Of a DNA stretch of 5,374 nt, positions 1-5,374 are shown one piece after another (the stretch's first letter is position 1; the number at the start of each line of letters is the position of its first letter). Source of the stretch: Deltaproteobacteria bacterium. GTDB lineage: Bacteria; Desulfobacterota; Desulfobacteria; Desulfobacterales; SG8-13. Below the pieces are notes generated by a model. The model was not told where the DNA came from and did not search any database. It saw only the letters and a program-made list of their open reading frames with translations. The position numbers and the translations under genes are program-made. The stretch covers positions 1 through 5,374 of the forward strand of contig DAOVBC010000188.1 in the NCBI GenBank assembly GCA_030670715.1, given 5' to 3'.

Positions 1-63
1 ACATCAATTATAATTTCAGGCACTTTGTTGCATGCACCATCTCAAATGCTACGAACAGCTATT

Positions 64-129
64 TAACAGGGCAGGCAAAGCACACAAAAAATATATTAAC
101 AAAAGTTTAGTGCAACCTATGTGCTTTGC
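64..129. repeat. Short inverted repeat with perfect 10-bp arms
   Basis: GCAAAGCACA at 75-84 is matched exactly by its reverse complement TGTGCTTTGC at 120-129. Outside these arms, TAACAG at 64-69 pairs with CTGTTA at 129-134 if five bases (70-74) are looped out. The 35-base interior is AT-rich. The right arm ends just before the long inverted repeat beginning near 139, so the two may belong to one composite element. No coding sequence was recognised in positions 1-453. The repeat lies well downstream of the argF stop on the minus strand, and nothing shows that it regulates that gene. Confidence 0.5.
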
Positions 130-138
130 TGTTATTTC

Positions 139-412
139 AGGGGTCGTGGTGTTTCTATCGCTAAACCTCTATTAGAGCGAAATGGGTTATCAGCGCATCG
201 CCGGGCACTGTTTGAATGGTTTAGGGTTCGTTATGAAAGAACAGCGAATTGTTGAGATATTTCATGAATGCTAAAATGGACGAAACACTCCTAACATTTT
301 GATTTAATGCTCCATCCTCTGTTCTTTCTTTACGAACCCTTATGCATGAGTTTGCACGGCGATGCGCTGATAATTCATGGAGCTCTCAATTCAAAACTAC
401 TCCCCGACCCCT
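139..412. repeat. Long imperfect inverted repeat, MITE-like hairpin element
   Basis: Three blocks pair in nested order. AGGGGTCG at 139-146 pairs with CGACCCCT at 405-412. The 21-base block 187-207 pairs with 353-373 with a single mismatch (core ATCAGCGCATCGCC). The 22-base block 223-244 pairs with 319-340 with two mismatches (core AGGGTTCG and GAAAGAACAG). A small internal stem, AAAATG 273-278 with CATTTT 295-300, sits at the apex. Stretches between blocks are diverged and differ by about nine bases between arms, as expected of an old element. No transposase reading frame lies inside. The likeliest reading is a non-autonomous mobile repeat; a structured RNA or strong hairpin downstream of argF is an alternative. 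Exact ends and any target-site duplication could not be fixed. Confidence 0.65.
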
Positions 413-453
413 CGGTTATTTAAGATTTCCTGAAAAAAACAAAGATCTTATTA

Positions 454-1455
454 CTAAGAACCTAATGTCGCCACCATAACGGCTTTGATGGTGTGAAGCC
501 GATTTTCCGCCTCGTCGAAAACAATCGAGGCCGGGGACTCGAACACCTCTTCGGTCACCTCCATCGCTTCCAGACCGAATTTTTGATAGATTTTTTCGCC
601 CAAATCAGTCTCGCGGTTATGAAAAGCCGGCAGACAGTGCATGAATTTAACGTCCGGGTTGCCGGTCTTATCCATGACTCGAGCGTTCACCTGGTACGGC
701 TTTAGCAAATCGATGCGCTCCTGCCAGACATCTTCCGGCTCCCCCATGGACACCCAGACGTCGGTGCACAGAAAGTCGCAACCTTTGATCCCGTCGTCCA
801 GATCATCGGTAATGGTGAGGCTGGCACCCGTTTCTTTAGCTATCTTTTGCGCTTCAGCCACCAGTGTCCGGACGGGTTGCACATTTGGCGGTGCTATGGC
901 GCGAAACGCCATTCCCAATTTAGCGGCCCCCACCAGCAGTGAATTTCCCATGTTGTTGTGGGCATCCCCCAGATAGGCAAAGGTGATCTGACCGAGCGGT
1001 TTATGGCAGTGTTCCAGCATGGTCAGAAAATCCGCCAGCACCTGGGTGGGATGAAACTCGTTTGTCAGACCGTTCCAGACCGGGACCGCGGCATATTCGG
1101 CCAGCACTTCCACTTTCTCCTGCTCAAATCCCCGGTACTCAATGCCGTCATACATCCGGCCCAGCACCCGGGCCGTGTCCTTGATGGACTCTTTTATACC
1201 CATCTGGGACCCGGTTGGGCCCAGATAAGTCACCCGGGCCCCCTGGTCAAAAGCGGCCGTTTCAAAAGCGCAGCGCGTCCGGGTGGAGGTTTTTTCAAAA
1301 ATGAGCGCGATATTTTTTCCTTTCAAGCGCTGCTGCTCAGTACCGTCGTATTTTGCCTTTTTCAAATCGCTTGAAAGGTCCAGCAAAAACTGAATTTCTT
1401 GCGGTGTGAAGTCCAGCAATTTAAGAAAATGCCGGTTTTTCAGGTTGTATGCCAT
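454..1455 (-). CDS. argF: Ornithine carbamoyltransferase, anabolic type
   Basis: This cytoplasmic enzyme transfers the carbamoyl group from carbamoyl phosphate to ornithine, making citrulline in arginine biosynthesis. At 333 residues it has full family length. The carbamoyl-phosphate loop STRTR is at residues 57-61 and HPTQ at 135-138. The ornithine-specific DxxxSMG motif is at 232-238, which separates it from aspartate carbamoyltransferase, and HCLP with the catalytic Cys is at 273-276. The ATG start is supported by an AGAGGTGA-type ribosome site at 1462-1469, about nine bases upstream on the minus strand. It lies 48 bases downstream of pyrB in the same direction and is probably the last gene of a pilZ-pyrB-argF transcription unit. 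A catabolic (arginine deiminase pathway) role is possible for this family, but no arc genes are visible and the biosynthetic neighbour favours the anabolic one. Confidence 0.96.
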   Translation of the reverse strand: MAYNLKNRHFLKLLDFTPQEIQFLLDLSSDLKKAKYDGTEQQRLKGKNIALIFEKTSTRTRCAFETAAFDQGARVTYLGPTGSQMGIKESIKDTARVLGRMYDGIEYRGFEQEKVEVLAEYAAVPVWNGLTNEFHPTQVLADFLTMLEHCHKPLGQITFAYLGDAHNNMGNSLLVGAAKLGMAFRAIAPPNVQPVRTLVAEAQKIAKETGASLTITDDLDDGIKGCDFLCTDVWVSMGEPEDVWQERIDLLKPYQVNARVMDKTGNPDVKFMHCLPAFHNRETDLGEKIYQKFGLEAMEVTEEVFESPASIVFDEAENRLHTIKAVMVATLGS

Positions 1456-1503
1456 CGTTCGTCACCTCTGGGCACCTAAAAATGTAATTCTGGTTTTTCC
1501 GGG

Positions 1504-2586
1504 TTAGGAAAATTCATCGAGTATTTCCTGGTCCACTCTGAATATATATGCGATTAACGCTGCGCGGATCCACATACCGCAACGCTCCTGACGCCAGTAT
1601 GCGGCCCGCGGATCTTTGTCGACACTGACCTCTATTTCATATCGCCTGGGCAGCGGGTGCAGAATTACACAATGCGGCTGTATTATGCCAAGGTGTTGCG
1701 TCTTGAAATGAAACGCAGGAAAGGTCTCGACTTTGCTGGAGGGGTTTTCAGTGTACTCGTTCTGGATTCTGGTCATGTAAATGGCATCTACCAGGGGCAT
1801 AATACTTTTGAAATCCTCGGTTTCGTGAAAGGAAATGCCGTGTTTTTCCAGAAACCCTTTGATATCTTCCTTCATTCGAAACACATCAGGGGCAACAAAA
1901 TAGAGTGAGATATCTTTATAATTCTTCATTAAATAACTCAGGGAGCGCACCGTTCTGCCACGCCTTAAATCCCCCACCATGGCTATCTTTTTGCCGTCCA
2001 GGCCGCCGATGTTGCTAAACTCTCTTTCGAGGGTGTAAATATCCAGCAGCGCCTGGGTGGGATGCTGATCGGGTCCCGAGCCACCGTTTAAAACAGGGAC
2101 AGGCCGTTCGGTTTGATTGAGGACCCAGGCCGTTTTTTCGGCAAATCCGGCTTCCGGGTGCCTTGAAATAATCAGATCAACATAGCTGGCGAAAGTGCGT
2201 ATGGTATCCTCCCGGGATTCGCCTTTTACCTCCGAACTGGTTGATGTCCCCCTGATCTCGGAAACGCTCAGCCCCAGGGTGTGACAGGCGTTCATGAAAG
2301 ACAGAAAGGTCCGGGTTGACGGTTGAACAAAATAGAGCATCGCCCGTTTGTGCGGCAGAAGGTGTTTGAGTTTTCCCAGGCCCATTTTGGTCCTGGCCAT
2401 CAGCCGGATCTTGTCCGCCAGACCGCACAGGTAGTCCAGAAATTCCCTGTCGAACTGCTGGGCATAGATGACGTCAAAGATACGATCATTCTGCTTGAAA
2501 AAATCCGATTTTATATCAACGGGTTTGCTGTAAAATTCTTCCCATCCCTCAAATTCCTGTCTCGTCTGTTCGGCGTATCTTTCCAT
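1504..2586 (-). CDS. pyrB: Aspartate carbamoyltransferase catalytic chain with extended N-terminus
   Basis: This enzyme condenses carbamoyl phosphate with aspartate to N-carbamoyl-aspartate, the committed step of pyrimidine synthesis. Visible active-site elements are STRT at residues 90-93, Lys121 in the mobile loop contributed to a neighbouring subunit, RHP with Arg142, HPTQ at 175-178 (equivalents of E. coli His134 and Gln137), GRT with Arg211, the aspartate-binding TRIQ (Arg273, Gln275) and HPLPR at 310-314. At 360 residues it is longer than the usual catalytic chain of about 310; STRT lies some 38 residues later than in E. coli. The residue after STRT is Phe, where E. coli has Arg. The ATG is fixed by AGGAG at 2592-2596, five bases upstream, which fills the 11-base gap after the pilZ-type gene, suggesting translational coupling. 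No regulatory-chain gene (pyrI) is visible, so allosteric control cannot be inferred. Confidence 0.94.
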   Translation of the reverse strand: MERYAEQTRQEFEGWEEFYSKPVDIKSDFFKQNDRIFDVIYAQQFDREFLDYLCGLADKIRLMARTKMGLGKLKHLLPHKRAMLYFVQPSTRTFLSFMNACHTLGLSVSEIRGTSTSSEVKGESREDTIRTFASYVDLIISRHPEAGFAEKTAWVLNQTERPVPVLNGGSGPDQHPTQALLDIYTLEREFSNIGGLDGKKIAMVGDLRRGRTVRSLSYLMKNYKDISLYFVAPDVFRMKEDIKGFLEKHGISFHETEDFKSIMPLVDAIYMTRIQNEYTENPSSKVETFPAFHFKTQHLGIIQPHCVILHPLPRRYEIEVSVDKDPRAAYWRQERCGMWIRAALIAYIFRVDQEILDEFS

Positions 2587-2597
2587 TTTTTCTCCTG

Positions 2598-2999
2598 CTA
2601 AATGTTATTATATTTTCGAGTTGCCTCGGTTTCTACAAATTGGTCAATTTGCATCCGGACAGTCTCTGAGACATTTAGAAATTCACAGCCTATCATGACA
2701 TTTTCAAATGCCGGATTGTCTAAAATCCATTTGACTTCAAGTTCCATGCGGGAAACAAATTCCAATCGGGACATTCCTTTTATTTTTTGGAGGAAAAGTT
2801 TATTGCCGACATCAATATCTCCGCAATCATCTCGCGGTAATACAAACCGCAGTCCCCCGGCACTGAGATCTAATATTTTAAACGAAATTATCTCATCGGA
2901 AATCCCCGGCAAATCGAATTCACCCAACACGTTGTCACTGGCCGAAAACACAACTCGTTTAAATTGTCTTCTTTCCGTATAACCGTTATCGTTTTGCAT
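2598..2999 (-). CDS. Single-domain PilZ protein, probable c-di-GMP receptor
   Basis: The 133-residue product is essentially one PilZ domain. The N-terminal RxxxR motif is at residues 11-15 (RQFKR). The second ligand motif, (D/N)xSxxG, is at 44-49 (DLSAGG), about 30 residues later, the usual arrangement for binding cyclic di-GMP. The later segment around IGCEF fits the closing beta strands, and a charged helix follows to the C-terminus. No signal peptide, membrane segment or effector domain is seen, so it should be a small cytosolic adaptor acting through a partner. GGAG at 3006-3009 lies six bases before the ATG. It is the first gene of a minus-strand cluster and ends 11 bases before pyrB. 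Both ligand motifs look intact; the partner and output are unknown, and a link to carbamoyl-phosphate metabolism is only suggested by position. Confidence 0.85.
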   Translation of the reverse strand: MQNDNGYTERRQFKRVVFSASDNVLGEFDLPGISDEIISFKILDLSAGGLRFVLPRDDCGDIDVGNKLFLQKIKGMSRLEFVSRMELEVKWILDNPAFENVMIGCEFLNVSETVRMQIDQFVETEATRKYNNI

Positions 3000-3047
3000 A
3001 ATTTTCTCCGGGCTAATAGATTTTTTCGAGGTTAATGGCTGATTTAC

Positions 3048-3076
3048 TTATTACGATTCGAAGTTTATTTTTTCAA
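3048..3076 (-). promoter_or_regulatory. Candidate sigma-70 promoter for the pilZ-pyrB-argF cluster
   Basis: Read on the minus strand, TTGAAA (3076-3071) is followed after 17 bases by TAATAA (3053-3048). The -35 match to TTGACA is good, while the -10 agrees with TATAAT at only three of six positions. It is suitably placed about 50 bases upstream of the first ATG in the cluster. The surrounding DNA is AT-rich, so chance matches are likely. Confidence 0.3.
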
Positions 3077-3150
3077 CCTAAATTTGATAGTCTTGTAAAA
3101 AATCAGTGCGAAGCTCCCAGATGGCTAAGCAAAAGATCCGGCCGAACGAA

Positions 3151-3179
3151 TTGAGGCATTCAGTCTTGTTTTGTATAAA
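3151..3179 (+). promoter_or_regulatory. Candidate sigma-70 promoter for the HisH-HisF gene
   Basis: TTGAGG (3151-3156) and TATAAA (3174-3179) are separated by 17 bases and lie about 65 bases upstream of the ATG at 3245. The predicted leader is short and contains no run of histidine codons or obvious attenuator hairpin. Assignment rests on consensus matching alone. Confidence 0.35.
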
Positions 3180-3244
3180 ATAGTGGTGTATGAAACGGCG
3201 TCTCAGCCCGAATATCAGATAAAAAAGAAATAACAGGAAATAAC

Positions 3245-4816
3245 ATGATCGCAATATTGGACTACGGTGCCGGCAATGTCAGAAGTGTCATCAACGCCAT
3301 AGAGAGCCTGGGGGAAACAGTTAAAGTGGTGGTTACCGGCGAGGACATTCTGAACGCCGAGAAGCTCGTTTTTCCCGGCGTGGGCGCTTTCGGCAACATG
3401 ATACACATCCTGAACAAAAAAAATTATGTCGCGCCCTTGAAGGCATATCTCAGCTCCAACCGGCCGTTTCTGGGAATCTGCCTGGGGTTGCAGGCCCTGT
3501 TCGAGGGCAGTGATGAGGCCCCTGACGTTACCGGGCTTGGCTTTTTACCCGGCTCGGTGAAAAAGTTCGCCATCGATCTGTCGGTCCCGCACATCGGCTG
3601 GAACGGTCTTAACATCAAACAGCCTTCGCGAATCTTCGACAGGCTGTGCGGTGATGAAAAATTCTATTTTGTGCATTCATATCATGTGGTTCCGTCAAAC
3701 AGCACGGATACGCTGACAACAACCGACTACGGCTGTGTATTTGTCAGCAGCATTCAAAAAGGCAACATCATCGCCACCCAGTTCCACCCTGAAAAAAGCG
3801 GCAAAGCCGGACTAAGAATACTGAAAAACTTCCTTGAAACCGGAACCGAACAGGCCGGCCCGGTCACCGCCTCGGAAGGGACCCGGCTGGCCAAAAGGAT
3901 TGTCGCCTGCCTGGACGTCCGATCCAACGACAACGGCGACCTTGTGGTGACAAAGGGGGACCGGTACGATGTCAGGGAAAAAGGGGCGGTGCGCAACCTC
4001 GGCAAACCGGTGACACTGGCAGAAAGGTACTATCTGGAAGGTGCGGACGAAATTACATTTCTCAACATTACCGGGTTCAGGGACTTTCCCCTGGAAGATA
4101 CGCCGATGCTCGATGTCCTGAAGAAGACCTCGCGAAACGTCTTTGTACCGCTGACCATCGGCGGAGGAATCCGGGACTACACGGACAAAAACGGCCGGAA
4201 ATACACGGCCCTGGAGGTTGCCGCCGAGTATTTCAGATCCGGTGCGGATAAGGTTTCCATTGGCAGTGATGCGGTCCTGGTCGTTGAAGAATATCTGAAA
4301 ACCGGCCGCAAAACCGGACAAAGCGCCATCGAAGAGATATCCCGCGTTTACGGTAATCAGGCGCTGGTTATCTCCATAGACCCCAGAAGGGTATACGTAA
4401 AATCACCGGATGCCGTCGGACATCAGGTGATTGAAACGGCCATCCCGGGTCCCGAAGGCGAACGATATTGCTGGTACCAGTGTACCATCAAGGGCGGCCG
4501 GGAAGGCAGAGATCTGGACGCGGTAACCCTGGCCCGGGTGTGCGAAAAACTGGGGGCAGGCGAAATCCTGCTCAACTGCATCGACCGGGACGGAACCAAC
4601 TTGGGCTTCGATATTGAGCTGATTAATGCGGTTGCCGATGCCGTTTCCATTCCGGTCATTGCCTCAAGCGGTGCCGGAAGCCCGGAACATTTCTATGAGG
4701 TCTTCACGAAAACCGAGGCCGAATCGGCCCTGGCCGCCGGCATTTTCCACCGCAATGAAGTTCCCATCAGCGCGGTGAAAAGCTACCTGAAAGACAAAGT
4801 GGAAATCCGACCGTAA
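3245..4816 (+). CDS. Bifunctional HisH-HisF fusion, HIS7-like imidazole glycerol phosphate synthase
   Basis: This single chain should convert PRFAR plus glutamine-derived ammonia to imidazole glycerol phosphate and AICAR in histidine synthesis. Residues 1 to about 200 are a class I glutaminase (HisH): oxyanion PGVG at 44-47, nucleophile Cys79 in GICLG, and His181/Glu183 in FHPEKS. After a short linker, residues from about 214 are the HisF barrel. They carry Asp224 (ACLDV) and Asp379 (SIDPRRV), equivalents of the two T. maritima catalytic Asp residues. The ammonia-gate residues Arg218, Glu269, Lys336 and Glu440 are also present. The HisF part is about 310 residues against about 253 in free bacterial HisF. 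The extra segments and the phrases EYFRSGADKVSIGSDAV, CWYQCTIKGGREGR and IASSGAGSPEHF resemble fungal and plant HIS7 enzymes. At 523 residues it nears yeast HIS7 (552). AGGA at 3235-3238 supports the start. Its downstream neighbour is convergent. Confidence 0.95.
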   Translation: MIAILDYGAGNVRSVINAIESLGETVKVVVTGEDILNAEKLVFPGVGAFGNMIHILNKKNYVAPLKAYLSSNRPFLGICLGLQALFEGSDEAPDVTGLGFLPGSVKKFAIDLSVPHIGWNGLNIKQPSRIFDRLCGDEKFYFVHSYHVVPSNSTDTLTTTDYGCVFVSSIQKGNIIATQFHPEKSGKAGLRILKNFLETGTEQAGPVTASEGTRLAKRIVACLDVRSNDNGDLVVTKGDRYDVREKGAVRNLGKPVTLAERYYLEGADEITFLNITGFRDFPLEDTPMLDVLKKTSRNVFVPLTIGGGIRDYTDKNGRKYTALEVAAEYFRSGADKVSIGSDAVLVVEEYLKTGRKTGQSAIEEISRVYGNQALVISIDPRRVYVKSPDAVGHQVIETAIPGPEGERYCWYQCTIKGGREGRDLDAVTLARVCEKLGAGEILLNCIDRDGTNLGFDIELINAVADAVSIPVIASSGAGSPEHFYEVFTKTEAESALAAGIFHRNEVPISAVKSYLKDKVEIRP

Positions 4817-4827
4817 GCCGAAGTGAT

Positions 4828-4859
4828 TAGCTCATAGCTCATAGCTCATAGCTCATAGC
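4828..4859. repeat. Heptamer tandem array, about 4.6 copies of TAGCTCA
   Basis: Four perfect TAGCTCA units (4828-4834, 4835-4841, 4842-4848, 4849-4855) are followed by a partial TAGC at 4856-4859. The array starts 12 bases after the stop codon of the HisH-HisF gene and is followed by a run of eight A residues. Perfect unit identity suggests recent slippage. No function is evident. Confidence 0.9.
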
Positions 4860-4886
4860 AAAAAAAATTGTGCCCTTGCATTAAGA

Positions 4887-5056
4887 AAATTCCAAGCACC
4901 AAATAACAAATTACAAATGGTTCGACAAGCTCACCACCCTGAGCCGGTCGAAGAGCAATATCCAAATGATAATTTCCAATGACCCAAACCGGTTTTGAAT
5001 TTGATTCATTGTATTTTGAGATTTGTTTGGTATTTGAATTTTGTAATTTGGAATTT
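4887..5056. repeat. AT-rich imperfect palindrome of the AAATTCCAA...TTGGAATTT type
   Basis: The ends pair as AAATTCCAA (4887-4895) with TTGGAATTT (5048-5056). Inside, CAATGA (4977-4982) pairs with TCATTG (5006-5011) around a central AAACCGGTTT (4986-4995). The arms are rich in CCAAAT/AAATTACAAAT on the left and ATTTGG/ATTTGTAATTTGG on the right, so much of the sequence can fold back, though imperfectly. From memory, very similar intergenic palindromes occur in many environmental bacterial genomes, which suggests a dispersed repeat family; this was not checked. Reading frames across it are repeat-derived and not taken as genes. The left arm is interrupted by the REP-like hairpin at 4921-4952. 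Confidence 0.65.
4921..4952. repeat. REP-like palindrome (TTCGAC...GTCGAA)
   Basis: Thirteen-base arms, TTCGACAAGCTCA and TGAGCCGGTCGAA, pair with two mismatches around a six-base loop CCACCC. This form, TTCGACAAGCTCA with TGAGC and GTCGAA, is a common bacterial repetitive extragenic palindrome, often mobilised by REP-associated tyrosine transposases (RAYTs). No such transposase is in the window. The hairpin is GC-richer than its flanks and lies within the left arm of the AT-rich palindrome. Confidence 0.75.
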
Positions 5057-5131
5057 AAGCGACTTCGCTTTAGAAAAGTAAGAACGAAAAAAATTAATCT
5101 GAGTATATTAACTTGCTGATGGGACAGTACC

Positions 5132-5374
5132 CTAGCGTATACTTTGGAACCCTCCTTTAACCCCTTTCTTCGAATACACAATCTGCCACAATTGATTCCT
5201 TCTTGACCGGAAAGCGCCCGCGCAGGAAAGAAGATAGTAGGTCCACATCCTGTAAAATCTCTGATCGTAGGCGTCCTTTATCTTATCCCAGTTATCCTTG
5301 AAATTCCGATACCAGGCCATTAAGGTGTGATCATAATGCGTCCCGAAGCTGTGCCAGTCTTCGAGCATGAACAG
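5132..5374 (-). CDS. cfa: Cyclopropane-fatty-acyl-phospholipid synthase family, C-terminal part only
   Basis: Only the last 80 codons are in the window; the frame is open to the right edge, so the start lies outside. The visible protein matches the end of SAM-dependent cyclopropane fatty acid synthases, which methylenate double bonds in membrane phospholipid acyl chains. The telling stretches are LEDWHSFGTHYDHTLMAW, then RFYRMWTYYLLSCAGAFRSR and QLWQIV, all close to the E. coli Cfa C-terminus. The Tyr in the HYD segment appears to align with E. coli Tyr317, which I recall as part of the bicarbonate site. The SAM-binding core is not visible, so a related methyltransferase of the same family (mycolic-acid or unsaturated-fatty-acid type) cannot be excluded. 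It ends with TAG and is convergent with the HisH-HisF gene, separated by 315 repeat-filled bases with no clear terminator. Confidence 0.88.
   Translation of the reverse strand: MFMLEDWHSFGTHYDHTLMAWYRNFKDNWDKIKDAYDQRFYRMWTYYLLSCAGAFRSRRNQLWQIVYSKKGVKGGFQSIR

Noticed and set aside
223..244. GGTTCG resembling a tRNA T-loop
   Set aside because: No acceptor stem, anticodon arm or D-loop can be fitted around it, and the segment is explained as an arm of the inverted repeat.
421..450. Possible rho-independent terminator after argF (TAAGAT/ATCTTA and a seven-T run on the minus strand)
   Set aside because: AAGATCTT next to the T run is a self-palindrome without room for a loop, and the wider TAAGAT/ATCTTA pairing encloses the T run instead of preceding it.
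493..1374. Plus-strand open frames opposite argF
   Set aside because: They are antisense shadows of a clearly conserved gene and show no recognisable domains or ribosome sites of their own.
2602..2982. Plus-strand open frame of 126 codons opposite the PilZ gene
   Set aside because: The minus-strand frame carries both PilZ ligand motifs and a good ribosome site; the plus-strand product is serine/asparagine-rich and unrecognisable.
3812..4321. Minus-strand open frame of 169 codons inside the HisH-HisF gene
   Set aside because: It lies opposite highly conserved catalytic sequence and matches nothing known; it is a shadow of the GC-richer coding strand.
4828..4859. Possible CRISPR-like repeat array
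   Set aside because: Units are seven bases long and directly adjacent with no spacers, so this is a simple tandem repeat.
5057..5070. Small hairpin AAGCG-ACTT-CGCTT between the convergent genes
   Set aside because: The stem is only five base pairs and no T run follows on either strand, so it is not a convincing terminator.
4846..5181. Minus-strand open frame of 111 codons spanning the repeat region
   Set aside because: It runs through the REP-like hairpin and the AT-rich palindrome, overlaps the end of the cyclopropane synthase gene, and its translation is asparagine/lysine/serine-rich repeat-derived sequence with no family resemblance.

Overview
The window looks like the chromosome of a Gram-negative, environmental bacterium. 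Compact biosynthetic genes are separated by repeat-rich intergenic DNA. The long ATCase, the PilZ protein, the REP-like palindromes and the AT-rich 'CCAAAT' palindrome would all fit a Desulfobacterota-type (former deltaproteobacterial) genome. That placement is inference only, since no marker gene is present.

Layout. Positions 1-453 hold no gene; they carry a short inverted repeat (64-129) and, directly beside it, a long imperfect inverted repeat (about 139-412) that looks like a non-autonomous hairpin element. Positions 454-2999 are a minus-strand gene cluster read in the order pilZ-domain gene, pyrB, argF, with gaps of 11 and 48 bases. Positions 3000-3244 are a divergent intergenic region with a candidate promoter on each strand. 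Positions 3245-4816 (plus strand) encode a single-chain HisH-HisF imidazole glycerol phosphate synthase resembling the eukaryotic HIS7 type. Positions 4817-5131 are gene-free and packed with repeats: a heptamer tandem array, an AT-rich palindrome, and a REP-like hairpin lying inside one arm of that palindrome. Positions 5132-5374 are the C-terminal end of a cyclopropane-fatty-acid synthase family gene that enters from the right edge on the minus strand.

How the genes relate. ArgF and PyrB are structural paralogues that both consume carbamoyl phosphate, one for arginine and one for pyrimidines, so the minus-strand cluster sits at a metabolic branch point. A probable c-di-GMP-binding PilZ protein is the first gene of that cluster. 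The histidine gene appears to stand alone: it has its own promoter candidate, a divergent neighbour upstream and a convergent gene downstream.

The most notable item is the bacterial HIS7-like fusion. No CRISPR array, tRNA, rRNA, transposase gene or obviously new defence or mobile system is visible.
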